In this document: positions 54,187 through 63,257 of the stretch, piece after piece
Layout of the letters: every line of letters begins with the position of its first letter
Position numbering within the stretch: position 1 is the first letter of the stretch
Origin: Sphingobacterium sp. PCS056
Lineage (GTDB): Bacteria > Bacteroidota > Bacteroidia > Sphingobacteriales > Sphingobacteriaceae
Direction: 5' to 3'
DNA: 64,000 bases
Assembly: GCF_023273895.1 (NCBI RefSeq)
Contig: NZ_CP096883.1
Coordinates: forward strand, 2,480,001 to 2,544,000
Notes under the pieces: generated by a model
Database searches by the model: none
What the model was told of the DNA's origin: nothing
Seen by the model: only the letters and a program-made list of their open reading frames with translations
Made by a program: the position numbers and the translations under genes

Positions 54187-55401
54187 TTAAAACATCGATA
54201 ATTGAATACCCGGACGATTTTTACTGGGTTTTTGCGCTTTTCCCATTACGGTTTGACCATTATATTTCCATGAGTCTCTGCGTTCTTGCTCCAAGACTTC
54301 CTGTATGTCAAACTGTGGAGTAAAATTTGCCTCTGCCTGTAGTACGATCTGATGTAGTTTATTGATTGTTTTTAATTTATCCAGATGTCCCAATTTTGAT
54401 TTTTCTATTCCTTTTCTAAGTACAGTAATACTCTCATCATAAATCGTTAAAGGAACAGGGAATGGATGACCATCTTTACCTCCATGAGCAAAAGCAAATC
54501 GTGCAGGGTCTTTAAATCTAGACGGACCACCGTGAATGACCTCACTTACTAAAGCAAGAGATTGCATAGTACGAGGACCGACACCTTTCAGCAGTAACAA
54601 TTCTTCAAAATTATCGGTCTGCAATTCCCTTGTCACATATAAGAGTGCTCCTAGCCTTTTTAGATCCACATCCGATGCACGGATATCATGTCTGTTAGGC
54701 ATTACAAGATGGGCAAATTCCTGCATGATCCGAGCAGGATCATTTTGCGCAATAGCTAAGATTCCTTGCCTATTAGATGCTGCCGCTGCTGCTGTTAAGT
54801 TTAATATCTTTCCGCGAGAGACGCCATTAATACCCGTATGTGGTTCATCTATAAAAGATTTTAGATGCTGAGAATGCCAGTGATAACGTCTTGCTGTACC
54901 ATCATTTTCATGCATACCCTGTTGCACAACAGTCCAATTACCTTTGTCTGAAACAATGAAATTATGGAGATAAAGTTGATATCCATCTTGTATAGCTGTA
55001 TTATCGACTTTTGCAGTCAATTTACTTGCACGTACCAGCGCATCCCCCGAAAGTCCCGTATGGTCCGCTATCCGTAATAATTCTGCGGGTGTTTCTCTCG
55101 AAAACTTTCCTTTGCCTCCACAAATATAGAGTCCTAAAGAGGCCGATTGTGGATTAATAGCACGTTTTAAAGCACCCATGACAGAGGTTGTGATCCCAGA
55201 CGAATGCCAATCCATACCCAACACAGCACCAAAACTTTGAAACCAAAAAGGATCCGATAAGCGGCGCAATACCTCATCTTTACCGTAGTCTGCTAAAATG
55301 GCCTCTACGATAGAAAGTCCTAAGGCAGACATGCGTTCATAGAGCCAGGCAGGTACTTTCCCATAATGTAAGGGTAGATCGGCAGTTCCCGAACGTTTCA
55401 T
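54187..55401 (-). CDS. DUF763 domain-containing protein
   Basis: 404 residues. The N-terminal two thirds match DUF763 (MKRSGTADLPLHYGKVPAWL is the standard opening, then ICGGKGKFSRETPAELLRIAD). Around 270-290 it has a helix-hairpin-helix-like segment (ELLLLKGVGPRTMQSLALVS) that suggests nucleic-acid contact. The DUF occurs in archaea and bacteria, and some neighbourhoods link it to DNA repair, but no function is established. It stands alone here; the upstream region has no clear promoter. Confidence 0.9.
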   Translation of the reverse strand: MKRSGTADLPLHYGKVPAWLYERMSALGLSIVEAILADYGKDEVLRRLSDPFWFQSFGAVLGMDWHSSGITTSVMGALKRAINPQSASLGLYICGGKGKFSRETPAELLRIADHTGLSGDALVRASKLTAKVDNTAIQDGYQLYLHNFIVSDKGNWTVVQQGMHENDGTARRYHWHSQHLKSFIDEPHTGINGVSRGKILNLTAAAAASNRQGILAIAQNDPARIMQEFAHLVMPNRHDIRASDVDLKRLGALLYVTRELQTDNFEELLLLKGVGPRTMQSLALVSEVIHGGPSRFKDPARFAFAHGGKDGHPFPVPLTIYDESITVLRKGIEKSKLGHLDKLKTINKLHQIVLQAEANFTPQFDIQEVLEQERRDSWKYNGQTVMGKAQKPSKNRPGIQLSMF

Positions 55402-55658
55402 ATTGTTTCGCTAAATATTTTAGTGTAAAATTAGGTAATAAAATCAACAGTTGATTTTAATATCAGAGATTTACGTTTCTAAAATTAAACCTATTTTTTT
55501 TCATTTTAACTCTTTATGAGTTAGTTTGTCTTTTTGGATTGATTTTTGATTTTAAATATTTAAATAAATGACATCTACAAAAATTATTTTAATAACAATT
55601 GTATATTGTTTACTATCCAGTATAAAATAATTGTAATTAGCAAAACTAAGTTGAAAAT

Positions 55659-57140
55659 ATGATTTTAATCGTTGATGATAAACCTGAGAATATCTATTCC
55701 CTGCAACAACTGTTAGAGTCTAGAGGTTTTAGTGTGGATACGGCATTATCCGGAGAAGAAGCTTTGAAAAAAGCATTTAAAAACCAATATGCACTTATTA
55801 TTTTGGACGTTCAAATGCCAGATATGGATGGCTTTGAAGTCGCGAGGTATTTAGCAAACTATAGTAAAACTAAAGATATTTCTATCATATTTTTATCTGC
55901 AGCTAATCGCGATAAGCGATTTATTGAACAAGGTTATGCCTCTGGAGGTATTGACTATGTTACAAAACCTGTAGATATGGATGTTTTATTAATGAAAGTC
56001 AAAAATTTCTATCAGTTACATGAGAAGACTTTGGCTTTAAATGCGGTACAACAAGATTTACTTAGTGAAATTGAACGACGTAAGCGGGCACAATCCTCCT
56101 TGTTAGAAAAAGCAAATCATTTACGCTCTATATTAGAATCTCTTCCTCAAATTGCTTTTTCGGTAGATCCACAAGGTAAAATTGATTTTGTAAATTACAA
56201 TTGGTTTCTATTTTCAGCATCCGAAAATCAATTTCCGGAATGCCATCCGGATGATCCCGCTATGAAGGACGTTGTAAACTCCCATATTCAAAAAGGTAAG
56301 GCTGTGGAAATGGAAGTTCGGATAAAACCATTAAATTCCCAACTTTATCGCTATCATTTACTGCGCATTGTCCCCATTGAAGAAAATCATGTGATTGCTC
56401 ATTGGGTCGGAACCTTTACGGATATCGATGATCAAAAACAGATTGAACAAAAGAAGGATGAATTTATAAGTATTGCTTCGCACGAATTAAAAACGCCATT
56501 GACCAGTATGCGTGGGTATGTCCAATTACTGGCTCGTGCTTTGCGTGGTGAGCAAAATGTTAAGGTGCAGAAATATATGGATCGTGTCCAAGGCCAATTG
56601 GACAAATTAAGTACATTGGTTGCTGATCTACTGGATATTTCAAAAATTGACAATGGCAAATTAAAGATTAACCATCATGTGTTTGATTTAGATGTTTTAA
56701 TAGATACTGTCATTGAAACTATGCGGCAGACCCATGATAATAAGATGTTGCATATCGAACGCGAGGGTGCTCGATTAGATCGCTTAATCTTAGGAGATGA
56801 GTTGCGTATTGAACAGGTACTGGTCAATTTTGTGACCAATGCAATCAAATATGGTCCTGATTCTGATCGTATTATTATCCATACTGAAATGAACGGGCAC
56901 GAAGTGAAAGTAAGTGTGCAAGATTTTGGAATAGGTGTTCCTGCAAAAAATCAACCGCCGATATTTGATAAGTTTTATCGGGTCGAAGAAACCTCTGTCC
57001 GATTTCAAGGATTAGGTTTAGGACTTTATATTTGCGCGGAAATTATTAGACAGCATCAAGGGCAGTATGGTATGACGAGTAAATTTGGTGAGGGATCGAC
57101 TTTTTATTTTACTTTACCATTGAATACAGCACATTTATGA
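55659..57140 (+). CDS. Hybrid: response-regulator receiver fused to a sensor histidine kinase
   Basis: 493 residues with no membrane segment, so cytoplasmic. An N-terminal receiver domain (1-120; phospho-acceptor Asp50 in LIILDVQMPDMDG, Lys in YVTKPVD) is followed by a coiled coil (about 128-150), a PAS-like domain (about 150-265), HisKA with His275 in SIASHELKTPLTSMRGY, and HATPase_c (about 380-490; NAIKYGPDSD, DFGIGVP and LGLGLYICAEII). The receiver-first order lets phosphorylation control the kinase. It is followed 120 bases later by a single-domain response regulator, its likely partner. Confidence 0.93.
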   Translation: MILIVDDKPENIYSLQQLLESRGFSVDTALSGEEALKKAFKNQYALIILDVQMPDMDGFEVARYLANYSKTKDISIIFLSAANRDKRFIEQGYASGGIDYVTKPVDMDVLLMKVKNFYQLHEKTLALNAVQQDLLSEIERRKRAQSSLLEKANHLRSILESLPQIAFSVDPQGKIDFVNYNWFLFSASENQFPECHPDDPAMKDVVNSHIQKGKAVEMEVRIKPLNSQLYRYHLLRIVPIEENHVIAHWVGTFTDIDDQKQIEQKKDEFISIASHELKTPLTSMRGYVQLLARALRGEQNVKVQKYMDRVQGQLDKLSTLVADLLDISKIDNGKLKINHHVFDLDVLIDTVIETMRQTHDNKMLHIEREGARLDRLILGDELRIEQVLVNFVTNAIKYGPDSDRIIIHTEMNGHEVKVSVQDFGIGVPAKNQPPIFDKFYRVEETSVRFQGLGLGLYICAEIIRQHQGQYGMTSKFGEGSTFYFTLPLNTAHL

Positions 57141-57260
57141 TTATAAACTTAAGAGAATGGCTTTTATAATGGCTTCGGTAATAGAAAAATACTGCGCACA
57201 AGATGCGATTAATTATAAAGAATAAGATCATGTTAACTATACAATTTTAAAGAAAGAGCC

Positions 57261-57626
57261 ATGGAAACCAATAAAAAAATTTTAATCTTCGAAGATGATA
57301 TATCCATTTTAGAGATCGTCACTATTATTCTCGAAGACGCAGGCTATCGAGTTGAAACATCACAAACATCTCATGATATAATTGAAAAAGTTGCTGCAAT
57401 AAAACCAGATTTAATTTTGATGGACAACTGGATTCCCAATATTGGTGGAAAAGAAGCGACAAAACTACTAAAAAGAGATCCTAATTTTAATCAGATACCA
57501 GTTATTTATATAACCGCAAATAGTGACATCGCCGAACTTGCTAAGGATGCTGGAGCAGATGATTTCCTGGCGAAACCTTTTGATTTGGTCGATCTTGAAA
57601 AAATAGTGTCTAAATATTTAAAATAG
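57261..57626 (+). CDS. Single-domain response regulator (CheY-like)
   Basis: 121 residues, receiver domain only, no output domain. The acidic pocket is FEDD (about 10-13), phospho-acceptor Asp55 in LILMDNWIPNIGG, Thr in VIYITANS and Lys in DFLAKPFD. It probably receives phosphate from the hybrid kinase upstream and passes it on or acts by protein contact. A GAAAGAG stretch just before the ATG may serve as a ribosome binding site. A convergent terminator follows. Confidence 0.92.
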   Translation: METNKKILIFEDDISILEIVTIILEDAGYRVETSQTSHDIIEKVAAIKPDLILMDNWIPNIGGKEATKLLKRDPNFNQIPVIYITANSDIAELAKDAGADDFLAKPFDLVDLEKIVSKYLK

Positions 57627-57675
57627 CATTTTAAACACATCAAGTATCTGTTAACCGGATGTTGAAAAATAAATA

Positions 57676-57715
57676 CGATCGTCTCTAAACATCAATTATA
57701 TGCTGGAGACGATCG
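57676..57715. terminator. Terminator between response regulator and phospholipase C gene
   Basis: CGATCGTCTC (57676-57685) pairs with GAGACGATCG (57706-57715) across a 20-base loop; it separates convergent gene ends. Confidence 0.5.
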
Positions 57716-57751
57716 GCTGATAAGTTTCAAACTAGCCCATCATATCGTGCG

Positions 57752-60233
57752 TTAACTCAGCTGTGGATCCGTTTTTGAATGTTTTCCAGTTTCCACCCGT
57801 CCCGCAAAATGACGCTCAAATGGACTATTTAGTAGCGTAACACTGATATCGTACCAACCGTACTCTTGTTGAGTGTCGATTATTGAAGTCGCTGATTGAC
57901 CTGCTTTCAAGGTAATTTCCTTATTCCAAAGACGATATGCATTGTCTTTCATACTTATGTCCAAGGTTTCTTGCCCTTCATTCTTGAGGTGTAATACTAG
58001 ATTGCCAGTCGGTTTTTTAGTTGATCCTAGTTCATAAGATGCGCTAATACGTAGTGCTTCATCTTGTCCCTTAAATCCTCGCATAAATCCATTTGGTCCA
58101 TAAGCAGTAAACGCATAAATATTATCTTTAAAATCTGATAAATTCCAGCTGAAATCCAGTGACTGACCTGCAAATACCGCAAATGGCCAAAATTGAACAC
58201 CATCGTGATAAGAATCGCCGGTATAGATATTAAATGGACTATTCAAAGATGCCTCACCAAAAAAAGTATTTCCAACCTTCATATGTATAGAGATCTTATC
58301 CTCTTTCTTACTGATCTCTTCATCGATATATAGTTCATAAGCCAACGCACTTGAAGGACGTTGTCCCTTTTCTTGTTTGGCCAACCATGGAGATATGTTT
58401 CGTTGTTTCTTTAGATTTGCGATATCGCCTAAAGACCATTGATGATAATTATGAGGTAAGGGCAATTTTTTAGATTGGTCAATAGCCCAAATCTGTGCGT
58501 TGCGGTCTAAAAAAGGCAATTTGCGATCAGGATTAGATTCTGGAGTACGAAATACTGAAGTTAGATCGCCAGTAATTGCTCTGCGCCATGAACTGATGTT
58601 ATTTTCATAAATATGTTTTTCCATATTTTTTTATTCAGGAAATATTCCAAAAACTGTATAGTAGAAGTGATGTCGAAAACCTCAGAATTGACCCATCCAC
58701 CTTTTGACCATGGCGAAGCAACGATCAGCGGAACGCGGTATCCGAGTCCGACAGGACCCTCAGTTGCATTTTCTTGATTCTCTCCAGCATCTAGCTCCTG
58801 CTGTAGACTGACATACTCACCAGAGATATCCATTCCTGGAGAAACCTTACCTGATGTTGGATCGGCTGGGTTGGGGGCTACGAAGGGTGGAATATGATCA
58901 AAATAACCATCATTTTCATCGTAATTTAAGATGAAAATTGTTTTGCGCCACAGATCAGGATTTTCTGTTAAAATATTCAAAATCTCGGAAGTATACCAGG
59001 CCCCATACATCGGTGCGCTAGGATGATCAGAAAAATATTCAGGTGCTACTAACCAAGAAACTGTTGGAAGTTTTCCAGACCTTACATCCTGTCTAAATTG
59101 ATGCAGTATATCGCCTTTCGGAACTCGAATTTCTGCTTCATGCTCTTCGGTATTGATGGCTTCACGATACGATGGGTCTTGTTCATTCGTCTGGAAAGCA
59201 CGCTTAAAAAGAGCTTGCTCCAAGGGCGGTAGTTTGTTAAAGGCCTCTGGAGTAAAAGTTTGAAGTTTTTTTCAAAACTTGTCAACTGTTCCCGCTTTTG
59301 CTTTAATTTATTTTTTTCCTTTTGTACACTTTCCGCTTTACCGTCTTCCAAGAGTTTTTCTATTTTCCTGATTTCATCAGGTAGCTCTGCGATACGCTTT
59401 CTTAAAAAAGCGAGATGACTCTCTTTAAATTCAATATGATATTGTGAAAACCATTCCAGATTATTGTCCGTATAGTTACCCAATAATCCTTCATCCTGCA
59501 GACCAGATTGTATGCTCACCTCATTTTGATATACCTTCCAGAAAATATCTGCTGCCTCCAATTTTTCTGGAAAGGTCTTCCAATTAGCCCATCGATTGAA
59601 ATAGATATCCGAGTTGCGAACTAGAGGTTTCTCTCCTTTAGCTGGTACGCAGGTACCTGTCCAAAAAAAGTGACGATTGGTCGTTGTACCCGTTATCGAT
59701 GAACAGAAGTTTTGATCACAAATGGTAAAAGCATCGGCAAATGCATAGTAAAAAGGATTGTCTTCACGGGTGTAGTAACCCATTGTCAATGGGATATCTT
59801 GGTAATGTTTGTGGCCAGACCGTTTGGCATCTATCCAATTATCATGTTTTCCTTGGTTACGTGCAGCTGATTGATTTTCCCAAGAATGAGGTAGATAGCT
59901 TGTCCAGGCAGCTTTAGATCTTTTGATATCGAGGCGAAAAGGAGAAAATGTTTTACCGTCTTTTCCAGATTGTAACCATACCGGATTTCCATTAGGCAAT
60001 CGTATAGCTCTAGGATCTCCATATCCGCGTACACCAGATAGCGTACCAAAGCTATGGTCAAAAGAGCGGTTTTCTTGCATTAGCATAACAATATGCTCCG
60101 CATCGAGAAAACTAGATCCAGAAAGAGGTTCAATTGCCATGGCTTGCTGTATGGCGGCAGGCAGTCCCCATTCCAAACCCATCGCTCCAGTTAAAAGTGA
60201 GGCTTTCTTTAAGAAATCTCTTCTATTATCCAT
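57752..60233 (-). pseudogene. plcC: Phosphocholine-specific phospholipase C gene, interrupted by two frameshifts
   Basis: The three frames join into one protein of about 826 residues, the normal length for the Tat-exported, sulfatase-like PlcC family. Frame one (from ATG 60233) has a twin-arginine start MDNRRDFLKKASLLTGA, then HIVMLMQENRSFDHSFGTL. It runs to a 7-A run (59266-59272 on the plus strand), where one missing base shifts it into KLQTFTPEAFNKL. The second frame (EYFSDHPSAP, ILNYDENDGYFDH) runs to another 7-A run (58626-58632), where again one base is missing, and the third frame (NISSWRRAITGDLTSVF) carries on to the C-terminal beta domain. It would hydrolyse phosphatidylcholine or sphingomyelin if read through. 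Confidence 0.85.
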
Positions 60234-60372
60234 GTATTACTGTATTATTCGTTTTTAGATTTAAAATTTAAAAGTATAAAGAATTTGGATGTAGTAGTGT
60301 AACGATTAGGTTTCATAAGTACATTTTCAGAATCGGGATTTAAAATTCCTAAGTTTTTCCTAAATATGGCTA

Positions 60373-60380
60373 TAGGTTTG
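60373..60380 (+). promoter_or_regulatory. -7 element of the outer-membrane protein gene
   Basis: TAGGTTTG fits TAnnTTTG, 17 bases before the start codon. The -33 box is unclear. Confidence 0.35.
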
Positions 60381-60397
60381 TTTCAAACAATAAAATC

Positions 60398-61192
60398 ATG
60401 AAAATTTTATATACAATTTTACTTTCAATATTCGCTTATACTTTTTCATTTGCTCAAGTCAATACGCGACCAAAACTACCTAAAGTAAAACATGCAGAAC
60501 CTCTTTATCTCGATCTGATGCGTGATCTTGGAGCTCGAAAAGGGGAGGCCGAAGTAAATGTTGGTTATGGGACAGGACGTTTCAAAAATAAAATCGAGCA
60601 CCATGCTTTTGTTGAATATGAATGGGCAGTTGCCAACCGTTTGGGAGTAGAAATCGAAATCCCTGTACTTTTTGCAAAAGATGATCTAGGACATAGAACC
60701 AATCGGGTAGAGGGATTAAAATTTGGAACTCAATATACGTTTTTAGTTGATGAGAAACGTCAGACTTCCTTGGCTATTGGTTATGTGCATGAAATGGAAT
60801 TTGGCAAATCTAATCCAGCTATCAGAAATACACCTCTTTTCGGAGGATTCATATCGTCACCATTTTTTATAGCAGCTAAAAACTTTAACCACATCAGTAC
60901 ATTGATTTATACAGGACCAGAGTTTGAATATCGTTTTAAAAATAGAGCAATGCAAACCAATTTTGTTCTAAATGCCAACATACATTATATGGTTCCTAAT
61001 TCAAGTCATTATATCGGTATTGAAAATGATATGCGCATAGAACGCGGTCAATTGGAATACATTATGAGACCCCAAGTCAAGCTTGCCTTATCACCAAGCA
61101 TCGCAGTAGGACTTGTATGCGGTGTTCCAATAAAATCCCAAGAATTTCAAATGGATTTTATGACCCGTCTGATCTGGGAACCTAAGTTTTAG
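60398..61192 (+). CDS. Outer-membrane beta-barrel-like protein (HAEPLYLDLMRDLGARKGE type)
   Basis: 264 residues with signal peptide MKILYTILLSIFAYTFSFAQ. After the conserved-looking HAEPLYLDLMRDLGARKGE segment the protein is a run of alternating strands (EVNVGYGTGRFKNKIEHHAF, RLGVEIEIPVLF and so on), which fits a small outer-membrane barrel ending in RLIWEPKF. The family is known to me only as hypothetical in Bacteroidota. It is divergent from the phospholipase C gene. No function can be assigned. Confidence 0.7.
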   Translation: MKILYTILLSIFAYTFSFAQVNTRPKLPKVKHAEPLYLDLMRDLGARKGEAEVNVGYGTGRFKNKIEHHAFVEYEWAVANRLGVEIEIPVLFAKDDLGHRTNRVEGLKFGTQYTFLVDEKRQTSLAIGYVHEMEFGKSNPAIRNTPLFGGFISSPFFIAAKNFNHISTLIYTGPEFEYRFKNRAMQTNFVLNANIHYMVPNSSHYIGIENDMRIERGQLEYIMRPQVKLALSPSIAVGLVCGVPIKSQEFQMDFMTRLIWEPKF

Positions 61193-61220
61193 GACTATTA
61201 TCCTTTGGTAAGGATAATTA

Positions 61221-61262
61221 ATACAAGAGTCCCATACATTTAAATGTATGGGACTCTTGTAT
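61221..61262. terminator. Perfect 21-bp palindrome, shared terminator
   Basis: Arms 61221-61241 and 61242-61262 are perfectly complementary without a spacer. It sits between the plus-strand barrel gene and the minus-strand tRNA gene and can terminate both. Confidence 0.65.
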
Positions 61263-61265
61263 TTG

Positions 61266-61338
61266 TGGAGCATATCGGAATCGAACCGATCACCTCTTCA
61301 CTGCCAGCGAAGCGCTCTACCAAATGAGCTAATACCCC
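61266..61338 (-). tRNA. tRNA-Ala (GGC)
   Basis: 73 nt. The acceptor stem GGGGTAT pairs with ATGCTCC and includes the G3-U70 pair that marks alanine tRNAs. The anticodon stem CTTCG/TGAAG encloses the loop CTGGCAG with anticodon GGC. The T arm has GGTTCGATTCC. The discriminator is A73; CCA is not encoded. Confidence 0.95.
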
Positions 61339-61545
61339 TTTTGATCCTAAGACAGCGGCAAGATAGTATTTTTCTATGAAATAGTGAAGACTTAAGAATG
61401 ATTTTTATTTCGTTTTAAAAATGTGATTTCTTTTATGATCGTGTTCGTTTTATTGACTCCAACCTGAGCAACCGCATCATCAATATCTACAGGGATCGTA
61501 CTTAAAAGTGACCGGAAAAAATAAGTTAGTGATCACATTTCGCGA

Positions 61546-63195
61546 TTATCTTTTATAGATGGCGGGGATTAAATAATCTTGCATCATTTTATCCACTTGC
61601 GTGTGTCCGTATGGTTTATTATAAGCTGTTGAGCTGATCACAATGACGAGGGGCTGATCTTTGAAAATGAAGACTTTATTTCCCCCATTACCGCTAGAGT
61701 AGTATACCTCATAATTCTTATCATCGACACGATATCTTTTGTTCCAAAATAAATAACCATAATATTCATTTTCAGATATGGCAATTTGTCTAGAAAGACT
61801 TTTATCTATCCATTCTTGTGCAATAACTTGTTTTCCCTTCCAGATACCTTGATTTTTATACAACTGTCCATACTTAGCAAAATCCAGTGAGCGTAATTGT
61901 ATACCACCAGCAGTATTCGCTACTTTTTGAGGAGTGAGTTGCCATTTATAATGGGTGATTCCTAAAGGTTGAAATAAGTGGCTATCGGCATATTTTTCTA
62001 AACCATTTGGAACAGATTGATTAATGACATCGCCAAGAATGACAACGCCTGCAGTAAAATAATCCCATTTTTTAGTTTTAGCTTTATGTTGGTCTATAGG
62101 TAGATCTAAAGCAAAGTTAACCCAGTTTTCCGTCGGATACATATTTTCTTCGTTCCCGGGAGACTCCGCATCCATATCATTTCCGTCAAATGAAGAACTC
62201 ATTGTCAATAGATCTTTTAGTGAGATTTGCTCTTTTTCCTGCACATAATTTTTAAATGATTTCAAATTGTAAAATTCATTCAGTAGCTGCATTTCACTTT
62301 TTAGGTATCCCTCCTGAATAGCAACCCCCATCATGGTCGAAGCAAATGATTTGCCCACTGAACGCATATCATGAAGACTGTGTCTATTCGCACCATTGAA
62401 ATATTCTTCGATTAAAAGCTCACCATTTTTTATTACGATTATACTTGTTATATCCTTATATACCTGCGTAATTATTTTTTTATTGAGTTCTTCAATTTGA
62501 GCAGTATCAATTGAATTGGTAGAAATTTGCCAGTCCTGCAAATGTTTTATAGCTTGAATTTTAACTAGTTTTTCATTGATTTTTATTTTTGGGACTCTAA
62601 TATTCAACTCTCCTTCCGCAATTTTATTCCCGATCAAAACCGAGTCTAGCTTTACGTAGGGTCTAATTTCAATTTTGAGCAGATGTTTACCACTTGTAAA
62701 AGCCTCTTCTCCACCATGCATTAAAAATCTATTCCAAAGAAATCTTCCCCACGAATCTTCGTTAGTAGTGCTTATCAAAGGAACTCTAAAAGTTGTTTTT
62801 TGATTTTTACTGTCTAAGTTTCCAGCTCCAACATGAAGATTTTCCACATAGGTCACGTGATCATCGACAAAGAAGGTAAATTGATAATTTCCATTTTTTG
62901 TTAACTCCTGAGCAGATAGTTCAGGAGCCAGTATATGCAGGTAATTGGTTAGTGAATTTCCTAAGAAAACTTGAATATTCAGATCCTTTTTATCTTGCAA
63001 TTCAACCTCAGTTAGGAAATCAGACGGTTTGATATTTTGAATGTTTTTTCCTTTACCTGTAAAAGCAATTTTACCAATATTCACGCTATGGACTGGAGAT
63101 ACAATGCCATCGCTCATGACCAAGTCGGCAGTTTGACCAACAGCTGTCTCCAACATAAGGAGTATGATCGAAATTATGAGGTATATTTTTTTCAT
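61546..63195 (-). CDS. Serine hydrolase of the beta-lactamase/class C fold
   Basis: 549 residues from ATG 63195 (a TTG just before it is less likely), with signal peptide MKKIYLIISIILLMLETAVG. The first 180 residues are beta-rich and unrecognised. The beta-lactamase-like domain (about 225-545) has the SxxK motif Ser279-Val-Gly-Lys282, WDYFTAG at the expected YxN-like position, and SSGNGGNKVFIF near the third motif. Such enzymes are esterases or peptidases more often than lactamases. It lies 60 bases downstream of the AraC-type gene and reads the same way, so that regulator may control it. Confidence 0.85.
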   Translation of the reverse strand: MKKIYLIISIILLMLETAVGQTADLVMSDGIVSPVHSVNIGKIAFTGKGKNIQNIKPSDFLTEVELQDKKDLNIQVFLGNSLTNYLHILAPELSAQELTKNGNYQFTFFVDDHVTYVENLHVGAGNLDSKNQKTTFRVPLISTTNEDSWGRFLWNRFLMHGGEEAFTSGKHLLKIEIRPYVKLDSVLIGNKIAEGELNIRVPKIKINEKLVKIQAIKHLQDWQISTNSIDTAQIEELNKKIITQVYKDITSIIVIKNGELLIEEYFNGANRHSLHDMRSVGKSFASTMMGVAIQEGYLKSEMQLLNEFYNLKSFKNYVQEKEQISLKDLLTMSSSFDGNDMDAESPGNEENMYPTENWVNFALDLPIDQHKAKTKKWDYFTAGVVILGDVINQSVPNGLEKYADSHLFQPLGITHYKWQLTPQKVANTAGGIQLRSLDFAKYGQLYKNQGIWKGKQVIAQEWIDKSLSRQIAISENEYYGYLFWNKRYRVDDKNYEVYYSSGNGGNKVFIFKDQPLVIVISSTAYNKPYGHTQVDKMMQDYLIPAIYKR

Positions 63196-63257
63196 CAATT
63201 AATAGTTAGCATTGATGGACAAGATACAACATGAAAGTGTAGTCAAATAGAACAGGA

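Noticed and set aside
57752..58624. Separate gene for the C-terminal part of phospholipase C
   Set aside because: The ATG at 58624 lies within conserved catalytic-domain sequence (NISSWRRAITGDLTS follows), so it is the third frame of the broken gene.
58561..59223. Separate gene for the middle part of phospholipase C
   Set aside because: Its apparent start is a TTG inside conserved family sequence; both edges are frameshifts within one gene.
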